A stretch of 64,000 bases of DNA from Bacteroidales bacterium (GCA_017446775.1 JAFSQE010000015.1:62001-126000), one strand, 5' to 3'; shown: positions 1 through 9,867, counted from the first letter of the stretch. The notes: generated by a model not told the origin, from the sequence alone. Program-made: numbers and translations.

Positions 1-259
1 GCCCTGGCCGAGCTTTGTGGACGGTGCCTGCAACGGACTGGGCTACGGCATGATTCTGATTATCGTAGCCTTCTTCCGCGAGCTGCTGGGCAGCGGTACG
101 CTGTTCGGTTTGCAGGTGATTCCCGCAAGCTGGTATCTCGAGAACGGCGGCTGGTATATGAACAACGGTCTTATGATTCTCCCTCCCATGGCGCTGATCC
201 TTCTGGGTTGCGTGGTATGGATTCAGAGAAGCATACAGAAAGACCTTCAAGAGAAATAG
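1..259 (+). CDS. nqrD: NqrD, Na+-translocating NADH:quinone reductase subunit D (3' part)
   Basis: Integral membrane subunit of the Na+-pumping NADH:quinone oxidoreductase. Only the last 86 codons are present and the 5' end lies outside the window; the frame is open from base 2. The visible part has membrane segments (around GYGMILIIVAFFRELLGSG and the C-terminal MILPPMALILLGCVVWI) typical of the NqrD/RnfE family, ending in a short charged tail. Its TAG stop is embedded in TAGGAGG, the ribosome-binding site of nqrE, so translation of the two is probably coupled. The assignment rests on family resemblance plus the nqrE and nqrF genes that follow directly. Confidence 0.93.
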   Translation, partial: PWPSFVDGACNGLGYGMILIIVAFFRELLGSGTLFGLQVIPASWYLENGGWYMNNGLMILPPMALILLGCVVWIQRSIQKDLQEK

Positions 260-271
260 GAGGAGACGGAT

Positions 272-886
272 ATGGAATATTTGAATCTGTTTATCAAGTC
301 TGTCTTTGTAGACAACATGATATTCGCGTTCTTTCTGGGAATGTGCTCGTTCCTGGCAGTCTCGAAGAACGTGAAAACCGCTACGGGTCTTGGCCTGGCA
401 GTGATTTTTGTGCTGGGCATCACCCTGCCTCTGAACTATTTGCTCTATGAGTATATCCTCAAGCCCGGCGCCCTTGCATGGCTGAACGAAGCTTACGCAA
501 CCGTCGATTTGAGCTTTTTGAGCTACATAGTGTTCATAGCCACCATCGCCACCTTCACCCAGGTTGTGGAGATGTTCGTGGAGAAGTTCGCCCCCGGCCT
601 GTACAACTCGCTGGGTATCTTCCTCCCGCTGATTGCCGTCAACTGCGCCATCCTGGGCGGTTCGCTGTTCATGCAGGAGCGCGGCTACGCTAATCTGGGC
701 GAGGCGTTCACCTTTGGCATCGGCAGCGGTGTGGGCTGGTTCCTGGCCATCGTTACAATGGCTGCAATCCGCGAAAAGCTCTCGTACAGCAACATTCCCG
801 CCGGCCTGAAGGGCCTCGGCATTTCGTTTATCATCACCGGTCTTATGGGCATCGCGTTCATGAGTTTCATGGGTATTCAATTATAG
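272..886 (+). CDS. nqrE: NqrE, Na+-translocating NADH:quinone reductase subunit E
   Basis: Membrane subunit (204 aa, the usual length of about 200) of the Na+-NQR complex, paralogous to NqrD. Several hydrophobic helices are visible and the N-terminus, [20 protein letters not shown], is typical of NqrE/RnfA. NqrD and NqrE together hold an iron centre in the membrane between the subunits (family knowledge). The start is preceded by AGGAGG with 8 bases of spacing, overlapping the nqrD stop; a strong Shine-Dalgarno site is uncommon in Bacteroidota. It is followed after 12 bases by nqrF in the same operon. Confidence 0.96.
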   Translation: MEYLNLFIKSVFVDNMIFAFFLGMCSFLAVSKNVKTATGLGLAVIFVLGITLPLNYLLYEYILKPGALAWLNEAYATVDLSFLSYIVFIATIATFTQVVEMFVEKFAPGLYNSLGIFLPLIAVNCAILGGSLFMQERGYANLGEAFTFGIGSGVGWFLAIVTMAAIREKLSYSNIPAGLKGLGISFIITGLMGIAFMSFMGIQL

Positions 887-898
887 GAGGGCAGGATT

Positions 899-2173
899 AT
901 GAGTATGCAAGTTTTGATTGTTTCTGTTGTAGCCTGCCTGGCACTGATTCTCCTGCTGGTGGCGCTTCTGCTGGTGGTAAAGGCACGCCTTACCCCGAGC
1001 GGCACTGTCAAGATCGATATCAACAACGGCAAGAGGGTGGTGGACGTGCCTCAGGGCGGTTCGCTGCTGGCAACCCTTGCCGACCAGAAGATTTTCCTCC
1101 CCTCCGCCTGCGGCGGTAAGGGCTCCTGCGGACAGTGCAAGTGCCGCGTTCTCGAGGGCGGCGGAAGTATCCTCCCCACCGAGACTGTGCATTTCTCTCG
1201 CAAGCAGATTAACGACCACTGGCGTCTTGGCTGCCAGGTCAAGGTTAAGGACAACCTCAAGATAGAGGTGCCCGACAGCGCCCTGAGCGTCAAGAAGCTG
1301 GAGTGCGAGGTTATATCCAACAAGAACGTGGCTACCTTTATCAAGGAGTTCACCGTGAAGTTGCCTGAAGGCGAGGATATCGAGTTCAAGAGCGGTGAGT
1401 ATATCCAGATTGATATCCCCGTTTACGATGCAGACTTCTCTACCATAGATGTGGATCCCATCTACAAGGCCGACTGGGAGAAGTACGGTTTCTTCGACAT
1501 CAAGTACAAGAACACCGTGCCCACCATCCGTGCCTATTCCATGGCCTCCTATCCTGCAGAGAAGGGTGTGATCAAACTCAACGTCCGCATCGCGACACCT
1601 CCGTTCGACCGCAATCAGCCCAAGGGCGTCTTCAAGATGCTCCCCGTGCCTCCGGGCATAGGTTCTACATATGTCTTCACCCGCAAGCCGGGCGACAAGG
1701 TGATGATAAGCGGCCCTTACGGCGAATTCCTGCTCCCCAAGGACGATCCCGACGATATGCAGTATATCTTCGTGGGCGGCGGTGCCGGCATGGCTCCTTT
1801 GCGCAGCCATATCATGCATCTGTTCAAGACACTCAAGACCGGTCGCGAGGTACACTTCTTCTATGGTGCACGTGCCCTTGTGGAGGCGTTCTATCTGGAA
1901 GATTTCGCAGAGATCGAGCGTGAGTTCCCCAACTTCCACTTCCATCTGGCACTGGACCGTCCCGATCCGGCAGCCGATGCAGCGGGCGTGAAGTATACCG
2001 CCGGGTTCGTGCACAATGTGATGTACGAGACCTTCCTCAAGGACCACGAGGCTCCCGAGGATTGCAAGTACTTCATGTGCGGTCCGCCGATGATGACCAA
2101 GTGCGTCACCGACCTGTTGGATTCGCTGGGAGTTGCTCCCGAAAGCATCCTCTACGACAACTTCGGTGCTTAA
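899..2173 (+). CDS. nqrF: NqrF, NADH-oxidising subunit of Na+-NQR
   Basis: Electron-entry subunit of Na+-NQR (424 aa): it oxidises NADH with FAD and passes electrons to a 2Fe-2S centre. An N-terminal membrane anchor spans about residues 5-28. Ferredoxin-type cysteines are at C71, C77, C80 and C112, the spacing known for this family. The flavin motif RAYSM starts at R211 and the NADH-binding motif GGGAGMAPL is at 293-301. The C-terminus, ILYDNFGA, is complete. The start has AGGAGG overlapping the nqrE stop, again with 8 bases of spacing. It is the last gene of the nqr operon and is followed by a strong terminator. Confidence 0.97.
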   Translation: MSMQVLIVSVVACLALILLLVALLLVVKARLTPSGTVKIDINNGKRVVDVPQGGSLLATLADQKIFLPSACGGKGSCGQCKCRVLEGGGSILPTETVHFSRKQINDHWRLGCQVKVKDNLKIEVPDSALSVKKLECEVISNKNVATFIKEFTVKLPEGEDIEFKSGEYIQIDIPVYDADFSTIDVDPIYKADWEKYGFFDIKYKNTVPTIRAYSMASYPAEKGVIKLNVRIATPPFDRNQPKGVFKMLPVPPGIGSTYVFTRKPGDKVMISGPYGEFLLPKDDPDDMQYIFVGGGAGMAPLRSHIMHLFKTLKTGREVHFFYGARALVEAFYLEDFAEIEREFPNFHFHLALDRPDPAADAAGVKYTAGFVHNVMYETFLKDHEAPEDCKYFMCGPPMMTKCVTDLLDSLGVAPESILYDNFGA

Positions 2174-2196
2174 TCCGCACGTTGTTGCTACAAATG

Positions 2197-2232
2197 AAAA
2201 GACCGGTTCTGGAAGGAACCGGTCTTTTTTTT
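2197..2232. terminator. Rho-independent terminator after nqrF
   Basis: A 12-13 bp stem (AAAGACCGGTTC with GAACCGGTCTTT) and a short loop are followed by a run of T on the plus strand. It lies 23 bases after the nqrF stop and 17 bases from the stop of the convergent rfbB, with T residues on both sides, so it may serve both. Confidence 0.85.
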
Positions 2233-2248
2233 GTCTGCCGACGGGTGG

Positions 2249-3391
2249 CTATCGCCCTTCGTACATCTGGCGGTAGTAGTTCTGATAGTCGCCGCTTGTC
2301 ACGTTGTCCATCCAGGCCTGGTTATCCAGATACCAGCGGACGGTCTTTTCGATTCCCTCTTCAAATTGCAGGGATGGCTCCCATCCCAGCTCCCGCTGCA
2401 GTTTGGATGAGTCAATGGCATAGCGGAGGTCGTGTCCGGCGCGGTCTGTGACATAGCTGATCAGATTCATGTCTTCGCCCGGTGCGCGGCCAAGCAGCCG
2501 GTCCACCGTACTGATAAGAACCTTTATGATGTCGATGTTCTTCCATTCGTTGAAGCCGCCGATGTTGTAAGTGTCACCCACCTTGCCCTTGTGGAAGATC
2601 AAATCTATAGCGCGGGCATGGTCTTCCACATACAGCCAGTCGCGCACGTTCTCTCCCTTGCCATATACCGGCAGCGGCTTGCGGTGGCGGATATTGTTGA
2701 TGAACAGCGGAATCAGCTTCTCCGGGAACTGGTAGGGACCATAGTTGTTGGAGCAGTTGGTCACGATGGTCGGCAGGCCGTAGGTGTCGTGGAACGCCCG
2801 CACAAAATGGTCGCTGGAGGCCTTGGATGCGCTGTATGGGCTGTGCGGCTGGTATTTAAGATCTTCTGTAAAGAACTTCTCTCCATAGGCCAGGTGGTGT
2901 TCTCCGCTGGAGGCCTTTGTGGTAAACGGGGGCTTGATGCCGTCGGGGCGGGTCATCTCCAGGGCACCATAAACCTCGTCTGTGCTGATATGGTAGAACC
3001 GTTTCCCTTCAAATTTTTCCGGCAGCGTTTCCCAGCTGAGCTTTGCGGCCTGCAGCAGGGCCAGGGTTCCCATCACATTGGTCTGTGCAAAGGTGAACGG
3101 ATCCTTGATGGAGCGGTCTACGTGGCTCTCTGCCGCCAGGTGAATCACACCCGATATGTTATACTGTGCAAAGAGCTTCATAAGCATGTCAAAGTCGCAG
3201 ATATCCCCCTTGACAAACGTATAATTTGGCTTATCCTCGATATCTTTAAGGTTGGCCAGATTGCCGGCGTAGGTCAGCTTGTCAAGATTGATTATGTGGC
3301 TTGAGGGATAGTTGTTCACGAACAGCCTTACCACATGGCTGCCTATAAATCCGGCACCGCCGGTTATCAATATCGTCTCCTTGAAATCCAT
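2249..3391 (-). CDS. rfbB: dTDP-glucose 4,6-dehydratase RfbB
   Basis: Converts dTDP-glucose to dTDP-4-keto-6-deoxyglucose, the second step toward dTDP-rhamnose and related surface sugars. It is an extended SDR enzyme of 380 aa with the NAD-binding GGAGFIG at 11-17, the active-site TDE at 137-139 and YSASK at 186-190, all as expected for RmlB. At 380 aa it is slightly longer than most (about 350). It starts immediately after the rfbA stop with no gap, so the two are co-transcribed. The usual rfbC and rfbD partners are not in this window. Confidence 0.96.
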   Translation of the reverse strand: MDFKETILITGGAGFIGSHVVRLFVNNYPSSHIINLDKLTYAGNLANLKDIEDKPNYTFVKGDICDFDMLMKLFAQYNISGVIHLAAESHVDRSIKDPFTFAQTNVMGTLALLQAAKLSWETLPEKFEGKRFYHISTDEVYGALEMTRPDGIKPPFTTKASSGEHHLAYGEKFFTEDLKYQPHSPYSASKASSDHFVRAFHDTYGLPTIVTNCSNNYGPYQFPEKLIPLFINNIRHRKPLPVYGKGENVRDWLYVEDHARAIDLIFHKGKVGDTYNIGGFNEWKNIDIIKVLISTVDRLLGRAPGEDMNLISYVTDRAGHDLRYAIDSSKLQRELGWEPSLQFEEGIEKTVRWYLDNQAWMDNVTSGDYQNYYRQMYEGR

Positions 3392-4264
3392 CTATCTTAA
3401 AAGGTTAAGCAGGTATTGTCCGTATTGATTCTTCTCCATCGGGGCCGCCAGCTGTTTCAGTTTGCCGTCGGAAATCCAGCCGTTGCGCCATGCGATCTCT
3501 TCCAGGCAGGCGATGTTGGCTCCGGTGCGCTCTTCTATCACCTCGACGAATGTAGAAGCCTGCAGCAGGGAGGCAAAGGTGCCGGTGTCCAGCCAGGCAA
3601 AGCCGTTACCCAGCAGCTGCACCTTGAGTTTTTCACGGGAGAGGAACTCCTGGTTTACAGAGGTGATCTCCAGTTCCCCCCGGGCAGAGGGGCGCACCCC
3701 TTCTGCAATCGAGATAACCTCGTTGGGGTAGAAATAAAGGCCGGTAACCGCGTAGTCGCTTCTGGGAACCGCCGGCTTTTCTTCTATAGAGAGGCAGTTG
3801 CCGTCTTTGTCGAACTCTGCCACTCCATATCGCTGAGGCTCGGCGACACGATACCCAAAAATGGTGGCCTTGCCCTCATTCGTAGCAGTTGCAACAGCAT
3901 CGCGGAGCATGGTCTCGAACCCCTGGCCGTGAAAAATGTTATCCCCGAGCACCAGGCATACGGCATCGCTGCCTATAAAATCCTTACCTATTATGAATGC
4001 CTGTGCCAGGCCGTCTGGCGAAGGCTGTTCTGCATACGAGAAGCTTACCCCAAAGTCACTCCCGTCCCCCATAAGACGGCGGAATGCAGGCAAATCCTGG
4101 GGCGTGGAGATAATCAGGATATCACGGATGCCCGCCTGCATCAGGACCGATACAGGGTAGTATATCATCGGCTTATTGTAAACCGGCAGCATCTGCTTGC
4201 TCACTCCGCGGGTGATGGGACTCAGCCGCGTTCCGCTCCCTCCGGCAAGGACAATCCCTTTCAT
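3392..4264 (-). CDS. rfbA: Glucose-1-phosphate thymidylyltransferase RfbA
   Basis: Makes dTDP-glucose from dTTP and glucose-1-phosphate, the first step of dTDP-sugar synthesis. Its 290 aa is the normal length. The nucleotide-binding signature GGSGTRLSP lies at 8-16, followed by [16 protein letters not shown] and VLGDNIFHG, both characteristic of RmlA. It is first in a two-gene minus-strand operon with rfbB. The 80 bases to the divergent VWA lipoprotein gene are AT-rich, and I see no convincing full promoter in them. Confidence 0.97.
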   Translation of the reverse strand: MKGIVLAGGSGTRLSPITRGVSKQMLPVYNKPMIYYPVSVLMQAGIRDILIISTPQDLPAFRRLMGDGSDFGVSFSYAEQPSPDGLAQAFIIGKDFIGSDAVCLVLGDNIFHGQGFETMLRDAVATATNEGKATIFGYRVAEPQRYGVAEFDKDGNCLSIEEKPAVPRSDYAVTGLYFYPNEVISIAEGVRPSARGELEITSVNQEFLSREKLKVQLLGNGFAWLDTGTFASLLQASTFVEVIEERTGANIACLEEIAWRNGWISDGKLKQLAAPMEKNQYGQYLLNLLR

Positions 4265-4344
4265 TGATATTTTTTTTTAAAAACATGTTAGGTTTCCTGT
4301 AGTGGTGCATTTACTAGGAAAACGATTTCAACAATTACAAATAT

Positions 4345-5562
4345 ATGAAAAAAATAATTGGAAAGTATCTTGTCGCTGCCGCTGTTGCCGTCCTGGCTCT
4401 GGCCGGCTGCTCAATGGATGCGTACGATGTTGACAGGGCGGGCGCGTATTTCGACGGTGTGAGCGGTTCTGATAAAATGAGTGGGGAGTGGGGCGAAAGC
4501 GAATTTGACGGAGAAGGCGGCGGACAGGCCAACTATCCCAGCGGCCTGGTTACTGCTGGTGAATGGAACGATATTGCAAACTGGCAGTTCTGGGCCAATC
4601 TGCTCAACAATCAGGATTGGACCAGCCACGCTTTGTACTGGAAATATTATCCCCACAATTTCGTATGTGTAGAGACTGTGGATGAAAGCCGGAATGTGGT
4701 GTGCGGTGTCCCTGTAACCCTTTTCAAGGATGGGGAACCGGTCTGGAAGGCGCAGAGCGACAATACGGGCAGGGCGCTTCTGTGGGCCAACCTGTATAAA
4801 TCAGATTATCAGCTTGGACAGGCCGAGTATACCATTAAGGTATCTAACCGTGAGTATACCGATTTTGAGTTTACCACCCCGTATAGCAGCGAAGTTGCAG
4901 TGAACAGATATGTTGTGAATCCGACCTCGAAAGACAATGCCATAGATGTGGCGTTCATAGTGGATGCAACCGGCAGCATGGGCGACGAGCTTGAATTCCT
5001 CAAGGCCGATCTGGAAGACATAATCAATCTTGTCGGCCAGCAGTGCACAAGCAAGGTCCGCACCGGTACCGTGTTCTATCGGGACAATGGCGATAAATAT
5101 GTCACCAAGTATTCCCAGCTCACATCTAACCTGAAGGACACCATGAAGTTCATAGGCAAGCAGAGTGCAGAGGGTGGTGGTGACTGGCCCGAAGCTGTAC
5201 ACATGGCACTTTCCGAGGGACTGCAGTCGCTTTCCTGGAACAGCGATGCCCGCAGCCGTGTGGCATTCCTCGTACTGGACGCTCCGCCTCATCACGAAGA
5301 TGAGATTATCGCCTCTTGCCAGAAGTCAATCGAAGCTTATGCAGCGGCCGGCATCAAGATCGTGCCCGTGGCAGCCAGCGGTATCGACAAGGCGTGCGAA
5401 TACCTGCTCCGCAGTTTCGCGATGGCGACCAACGGAACCTATGTATTCATCACCAACGACAGTGGTATAGGCAACGAGCATATCGAAGCTACCGTCGGTG
5501 AATACCAGGTAGAAAAATTAAGAGACCTCATAGCGAGACTTATCATAGCTTACGCCAGGTAA
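4345..5562 (+). CDS. Exported lipoprotein with von Willebrand factor A domain
   Basis: Predicted lipoprotein of 405 aa. A basic N-terminus and hydrophobic stretch lead to the lipobox LAGC, with C22 as the lipidated residue. Residues about 25-65 are Gly/Asp/Glu-rich, then a middle domain of about 100-190 has a possible beta-sandwich (CGVPVTLFKDGEPVW). The VWA domain runs from about 200 to the end, with the MIDAS motif DATGS at 207-211 and a later conserved LVLDAPPH around 310, so it probably binds a divalent metal. The partner is unknown. It stands alone between rfbA (divergent) and a terminator, so the context gives no function. Confidence 0.75.
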   Translation: MKKIIGKYLVAAAVAVLALAGCSMDAYDVDRAGAYFDGVSGSDKMSGEWGESEFDGEGGGQANYPSGLVTAGEWNDIANWQFWANLLNNQDWTSHALYWKYYPHNFVCVETVDESRNVVCGVPVTLFKDGEPVWKAQSDNTGRALLWANLYKSDYQLGQAEYTIKVSNREYTDFEFTTPYSSEVAVNRYVVNPTSKDNAIDVAFIVDATGSMGDELEFLKADLEDIINLVGQQCTSKVRTGTVFYRDNGDKYVTKYSQLTSNLKDTMKFIGKQSAEGGGDWPEAVHMALSEGLQSLSWNSDARSRVAFLVLDAPPHHEDEIIASCQKSIEAYAAAGIKIVPVAASGIDKACEYLLRSFAMATNGTYVFITNDSGIGNEHIEATVGEYQVEKLRDLIARLIIAYAR

Positions 5563-5606
5563 GTCGCGCCTTCTGTATTTTAAGTTATATTAGTTATTTG
5601 TCGAAG

Positions 5607-5637
5607 AAAGGGTGGTTCCGCATGGAACCGCCCTTTT
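5607..5637. terminator. Bidirectional terminator between VWA lipoprotein and GT2 gene
   Basis: A 13 bp stem (AAAGGGTGGTTCC with GGAACCGCCCTTT, one G-T pair) and a GCAT loop are followed by T residues on plus and preceded by A residues. It lies between two convergent genes and is symmetric enough to act in both directions. Confidence 0.8.
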
Positions 5638-5643
5638 GGGTTC

Positions 5644-6510
5644 TCAGAACTTCAGGCGGTCGCGGAGGGCGCCGAGGGTGCCCTTCTTGAAGCGGATATA
5701 GTTGAGGATCCCTCTATACCTGTCGTAAAGGCCTTTCTCCTTTGCGAAATCCAGCAGAGCCTTGAACGATTCCAGCCGCTGACGGTAGCGGCCCTCGTCC
5801 TTGACTTTTGAAACGGAGTCGCAGCGCAACCGGTAATGGTACAGCGGCTCATCCACCATTGCGATGCTGCGGGCGCACAGCAGGGCGCAGGCCAGAAAGC
5901 AGCTGTCCTCTGCGCTGCGGGTCGGGGGGAATGTAATCCCCTCGCGAATCAGCATAGCACGCCTGTAGATAAACGATGTGAAGTACGATTTGTATCTCCT
6001 GAGGAAATAGATCCGCTTGCCGTCGGAGAAATCCCCGCCAGTCACGGCAGGGTTGCGCCAGACGGCGCTCTGCGCTTGCCCGCCAGCCGAATCACGGCAG
6101 CCGGCATCCTTGGCACCGCCGCCTTTTCTGCCCTCCTGCACCGCCAGTATGTGGCAGTAGGCCAGGTCGGCGTCGCATCCAGCAGCGGCATCGTATAGTT
6201 TTTCGCAGAAGGTCGGATCAAGGGCATCGTCGCTGTCCAGAAATGCGATATACTCGCCGCTGGCGGCGGCCATTCCCGCATTGCGGGCGGCTCCCGGGCC
6301 GCCGTTGGCCTCTGTGGCGGTGAAGATGCACCTCAGAAAAGAGGCTGCCGCCAGCGATTGCGCCACCGCCAGGGAATCATCGCCGCCGTGGTCGTCTACA
6401 AACACAAATTCGCAATCGGCAGCGATGGTCTGCTGCGCGATATTTTCAAAAAGAAAAGGTAAAAACCGTGCAGAGTTGTAAAGGGGGATTATGACCGAAA
6501 CCTTAGTCAT
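5644..6510 (-). CDS. Family 2 glycosyltransferase
   Basis: Transfers a sugar from a nucleotide donor; donor and acceptor cannot be told from sequence. The 288 aa protein has a GT-A fold start VSVIIPLYNSARFLPFLFENI, the acidic FVDDHG after strand 3, and the metal-binding FLDSDDALD around residue 94. A variable Gly/Ala-rich segment lies near 130-150. Its start overlaps the 3' end of clpX by 8 bases, so it appears to be the last gene of the tig-clpP-clpX operon, an unusual partner that may reflect chance rather than shared function. Confidence 0.87.
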   Translation of the reverse strand: MTKVSVIIPLYNSARFLPFLFENIAQQTIAADCEFVFVDDHGGDDSLAVAQSLAAASFLRCIFTATEANGGPGAARNAGMAAASGEYIAFLDSDDALDPTFCEKLYDAAAGCDADLAYCHILAVQEGRKGGGAKDAGCRDSAGGQAQSAVWRNPAVTGGDFSDGKRIYFLRRYKSYFTSFIYRRAMLIREGITFPPTRSAEDSCFLACALLCARSIAMVDEPLYHYRLRCDSVSKVKDEGRYRQRLESFKALLDFAKEKGLYDRYRGILNYIRFKKGTLGALRDRLKF

Positions 6511-7762
6511 TCTCCTTTAGCGTTTGCGCAGAGATGTAGAGCGCGCTCTGTTCTACCTTTGACTTGGCGTAGTCGAGTGTAACCACAAACTTCTTACGCC
6601 TGCTGGTGGGAGCATCGAACATGGCGTCCATCATCATGGTCTCGCATATAGAGCGCAGCCCGCGGGCACCCAGTTTGAACTCGATGGCCTTGTCTACGAT
6701 GAAATCCAGCACATCGTCTCCGATCACCAGCTCGATTCCGTCCAGCCGGAACAGCTCTGTGTACTGTTTTATGATGCTGTCCTTGGGTTCGGTGAGAATC
6801 GCACGCAGGGTGTTGCGGTCCAGTGCGTTGAGGTGGGTGATAACAGGCAGGCGGCCGATAATCTCGGGAATCAGTCCGTATGCGCGCAGATCCTGCGGAG
6901 CCACGTACTGTATCATGTTGTTCTTGTCAATCAGATTGCGCTTGCGCTGGGCATCGTAACCAACCACCTGCGTGTTCAGGCGGTGGGCGATATGGCGTTC
7001 GATACCTTCAAAAGCGCCTCCGCAGATAAACAGGATGTTGTCTGTATTCACGGCAATCATCTCCTGTTCCGGGTGCTTGCGTCCCCCCTGCGGCGGGACG
7101 TTGACTATGCTCCCCTCGATAATCTTGAGCAGCGCCTGCTGGACCCCTTCTCCCGATACGTCGCGGGTGATGGAGGGGTTGTCGCTCTTGCGGGCAATCT
7201 TGTCTATCTCGTCTATGAATACGATACCGCGCTCTGCCTTGGCCACATCATAGTCGGCATCCTGGAGCAGGCGGGTCAGGATGCTCTCGACATCTTCGCC
7301 CACATAGCCGGCTTCTGTGAGAATGGTGGCATCCACAATCGCAAACGGCACGTTGAGCATCTTGGCGATAGTGCGTGCCAGAAGGGTCTTGCCGGTACCG
7401 GTGGGGCCTACGAGCAGGATGTTGGACTTCTCTATCAGGCCGTGATCCTTGTTCTCTATGCGTTTGTAGTGGTTATATACCGCTACTGACAGCACCTTCT
7501 TGGCGGCATCCTGCCCTATGACGTACTGACTCATAAAGTCGTACATCTCGCGCGGCTTGCGCAGCGAGAAGTCGCCATCGATATGGCCGTTGCTGCGGAT
7601 GTTGCTGCCGGCAGGGTGGAGAACTTCGCGCACGGCGTTGTATGCGGCCTCTGCGCAGTCGTTGCAGATGGCGGCATGTTCTGTGGATATCAGCAGGTCT
7701 ACTTCGTCCTGGCTGCGGCCGCAGAACATACACCTGTCGGGTGTATCGGTAGTCTTTGCCAT
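6503..7762 (-). CDS. clpX: ClpX, ATPase subunit of ClpXP protease
   Basis: AAA+ unfoldase that recognises tagged proteins, including those carrying the tmRNA tag, and feeds them to ClpP. The 419 aa protein has an N-terminal zinc-binding domain with C11, C14, C33 and C36; Walker A GPTGTGKT at 119-126; pore loop GYVGED at 152-157; Walker B VFIDEID at 181-187; and the C-terminal D2 small domain. It follows clpP after 3 bases in the usual tig-clpP-clpX order. The tmRNA gene whose product supplies its substrates lies at 49.3 kb. Confidence 0.98.
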   Translation of the reverse strand: MAKTTDTPDRCMFCGRSQDEVDLLISTEHAAICNDCAEAAYNAVREVLHPAGSNIRSNGHIDGDFSLRKPREMYDFMSQYVIGQDAAKKVLSVAVYNHYKRIENKDHGLIEKSNILLVGPTGTGKTLLARTIAKMLNVPFAIVDATILTEAGYVGEDVESILTRLLQDADYDVAKAERGIVFIDEIDKIARKSDNPSITRDVSGEGVQQALLKIIEGSIVNVPPQGGRKHPEQEMIAVNTDNILFICGGAFEGIERHIAHRLNTQVVGYDAQRKRNLIDKNNMIQYVAPQDLRAYGLIPEIIGRLPVITHLNALDRNTLRAILTEPKDSIIKQYTELFRLDGIELVIGDDVLDFIVDKAIEFKLGARGLRSICETMMMDAMFDAPTSRRKKFVVTLDYAKSKVEQSALYISAQTLKEND

Positions 7763-7765
7763 TAT

Positions 7766-8452
7766 TTATTTCCTGGCCGCTTTGGAGGCGGGTCTGCTTA
7801 CTATTTCGTCTATCATGCCATATTCGAGGGCATCCTTGGCTGTCATCCAGTAGTCGCGGTCGGCATCCTTGACAATCTGCTTGAAGGTCTTGCCGGTATG
7901 CTCTGCCAGTATCTGGTAGAGTTCGTCCTTGAGTTTGAGGATTTCGCGGGCTGTGATCTCGATGTCAGATGCCTGGCCCTGGGCGCCGCCCATGGGTTGG
8001 TGAATCATCACGCGGGAGTGGGGCAGGGCGCTGCGCTTGCCCTTGCTCCCGGCAGCCAGCAGGATGGAGGCCATGGATGCTGCCAGCCCCGTGTTTATGG
8101 TGTGCACGTTGCTGGAGATTGTCTGCATGGTGTCGTAGATGCCAAGTCCTGCATAAACCTCACCACCGGGGGAGTTTATGTACAGGGAGATGTCGGTATC
8201 ATAACCGTTGCTGTCCAGAAACAGCAGCTGCGCCTGGATTATATTTGCAACCTCGTCGTTGATGGGACATCCGAGAAAAATGATGCGGTCCATCATCAGA
8301 CGGGAGAATACATCCATTTGAGCAACGTTCAGCTGTCGCTCTTCTATGATCATGGGGTTCATGTAGCTGGAGACCAGTTTGTTGTACTGATCCAGCGTGA
8401 GGGAACTGATGCCGCGCCCCTTGACCGCAAATTTTTCGAATTCGGATTTCAT
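7766..8452 (-). CDS. clpP: ClpP, proteolytic subunit of Clp protease
   Basis: Self-compartmentalised serine peptidase (228 aa). The catalytic triad is visible: S126 in TGLAASMAS, H151 in RVMIHQP, and D200 in DADRDYWMT. The handle helix region and YINSPGGEVYAGLGIYDTM are canonical. The N-terminus is about 25-30 residues longer than the E. coli mature protein, which may be a propeptide. It sits between tig (11 bases upstream) and clpX. A second, degraded ClpP-type sequence lies at 49.86-50.31 kb. Confidence 0.98.
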   Translation of the reverse strand: MKSEFEKFAVKGRGISSLTLDQYNKLVSSYMNPMIIEERQLNVAQMDVFSRLMMDRIIFLGCPINDEVANIIQAQLLFLDSNGYDTDISLYINSPGGEVYAGLGIYDTMQTISSNVHTINTGLAASMASILLAAGSKGKRSALPHSRVMIHQPMGGAQGQASDIEITAREILKLKDELYQILAEHTGKTFKQIVKDADRDYWMTAKDALEYGMIDEIVSRPASKAARK

Positions 8453-8463
8453 CGCGTGTGGGT

Positions 8464-9786
8464 TTATTTGTTCATTTCGCGCATCTTCTCAAGCGAGATG
8501 TTCTTCTTTGCCAGGGTGGCGTTTTTCTTAACAAAGTCTATGGCCAGGTCGTTCTCTACCTTCTCGAAGATCCGGCGGGCCTGCTGCTGGTCGGCCAGAA
8601 GACGGTTGACAGCCTCGCGGGTCTGCTCTGCCGGCATTGCGGGCAGGCCGTACATTGCATACTGGTAGTTTACAAAGCGGCCGGCCTCGTTCTCGAGATC
8701 CTCTTTGGTGACCTTAAGCTCGTGTGCTTTCATGATGTGGCCGCGGACGATGTCCCAGCGGAAGTCCTTCATAAAGGCATCGAAATCCTTCTCGATATCC
8801 TCCATGGTGAACTTGCCCTCGTTTGCGGCAAACAGCCAGCGTTTGATGAACGCCTCGGGTAGTGTAAGGTTGGCTTTCTTTACCAGGTATTCGCGGGCGT
8901 CGGTGCCAAAGCGATAGTTGCTCTCTGCCTCGTATTCATCTGCCAGGCGCTCTGCGATTTTCTTGTCGAATGATGCGGCATCCTTAACTGCACCTTCGCC
9001 AAAGATCTTGTCGTAAGTCTCCTGATTCTCCTCGGCATCCTTGAAAGTCTTCACAGTTTTTACGGTCATCTTCCATACGGGATCCATGCCTGCCAGCTCC
9101 TCTTTTTTGAGGCGGAGCATAGATGCGCGGTCGGTTTCGTTGGCAAAGGTCTCCACAACGTTGACTTCGCGCACGTCGCCCGGTTTGATACCCACAAACT
9201 GCTTGCGAATGTCATCGCTGGCCATTGAGCGCAGCGCCACGTAGGTGTCCTCTACCTTGTTCTCGCCCTGCTCGAAATCTACGGTCATGAAGTCATCTTC
9301 TCCCAGCGCCTCGCCATCTGCCAGGGTGCCGAACTGTTTGAGAAGGTTCTTTTTGTAGTCTGCCTTGGCAGCTTCTGTAACCTTTACCTTATAATAGGGG
9401 ATGCTATCCTCTGCCGTTACGTCTACATCTATCTTGGGATAGAGGCCGAGGTCGTATTCGAAACTGAGGGTTTCGCCGTTCTCCCAATCGTTCTTGATCT
9501 CTTTCTCGCTGGGCAGCGGCTCGCCGATTATCTCGAGTTTGTGATCCTCTATGTGCTTGTTGAGCGCGTCGCTTACAAGGGCGTTGATAACCTCTGCCAT
9601 GGCCTGGGTGCCATAGAGTTTCTCTATCAGCGACATCGGGGCCATACCTCTGCGGAAACCCTTGATGTCTGCCTGGTGGCGGAAATTGTTAAGTTTTTTC
9701 TTCTTCGCATCGGCCCAGTCGGCCTTCTCAAGTGTGACGTCCAAAGTAAGGTTGAGGTCGTCGATTCTGTTCTCTTTGATCTGCAT
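8464..9786 (-). CDS. tig: Trigger factor, ribosome-associated chaperone
   Basis: Binds ribosomal protein L23 near the exit tunnel and holds nascent chains. At 440 aa it is the usual length. The ribosome-binding signature is visible as GFRRGMAPM at 43-51, preceded by the N-terminal alpha/beta domain, and a charged C-terminal helical arm follows. The PPIase-like middle domain looks diverged, which I believe is common in Bacteroidota trigger factors. It is the first gene of tig-clpP-clpX; a good -7 box lies 39 bases upstream. Confidence 0.95.
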   Translation of the reverse strand: MQIKENRIDDLNLTLDVTLEKADWADAKKKKLNNFRHQADIKGFRRGMAPMSLIEKLYGTQAMAEVINALVSDALNKHIEDHKLEIIGEPLPSEKEIKNDWENGETLSFEYDLGLYPKIDVDVTAEDSIPYYKVKVTEAAKADYKKNLLKQFGTLADGEALGEDDFMTVDFEQGENKVEDTYVALRSMASDDIRKQFVGIKPGDVREVNVVETFANETDRASMLRLKKEELAGMDPVWKMTVKTVKTFKDAEENQETYDKIFGEGAVKDAASFDKKIAERLADEYEAESNYRFGTDAREYLVKKANLTLPEAFIKRWLFAANEGKFTMEDIEKDFDAFMKDFRWDIVRGHIMKAHELKVTKEDLENEAGRFVNYQYAMYGLPAMPAEQTREAVNRLLADQQQARRIFEKVENDLAIDFVKKNATLAKKNISLEKMREMNK

Positions 9787-9825
9787 TTTATTGTATTATT
9801 GATTTCTCTATGGATTAAAGGAGCG

Positions 9826-9857
9826 CAAAGTTAGTAAAAAATAGCTATTTTTGTAAA
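9826..9857 (-). promoter_or_regulatory. Promoter of tig-clpP-clpX
   Basis: On the minus strand, -7 box TAACTTTG (9833-9826) followed by C. TTTA lies 20 bases upstream (9857-9854) as a near match to the -33 element TTTG. It overlaps the divergent promoter of the dipeptidase gene. Confidence 0.6.
9846..9853 (+). promoter_or_regulatory. -7 box of dipeptidase-pyrF
   Basis: TATTTTTG is a full match to TAnnTTTG and ends 14 bases before the ATG at 9868. I see no clear -33 TTG at the expected distance. Confidence 0.45.
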
Positions 9858-9867
9858 AATCTGACTT

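Noticed and set aside
881-2047. A 388-codon open frame antisense to nqrF
   Set aside because: Mirror of a well-conserved gene; composition rich in His/Leu/Val typical of antisense shadows.
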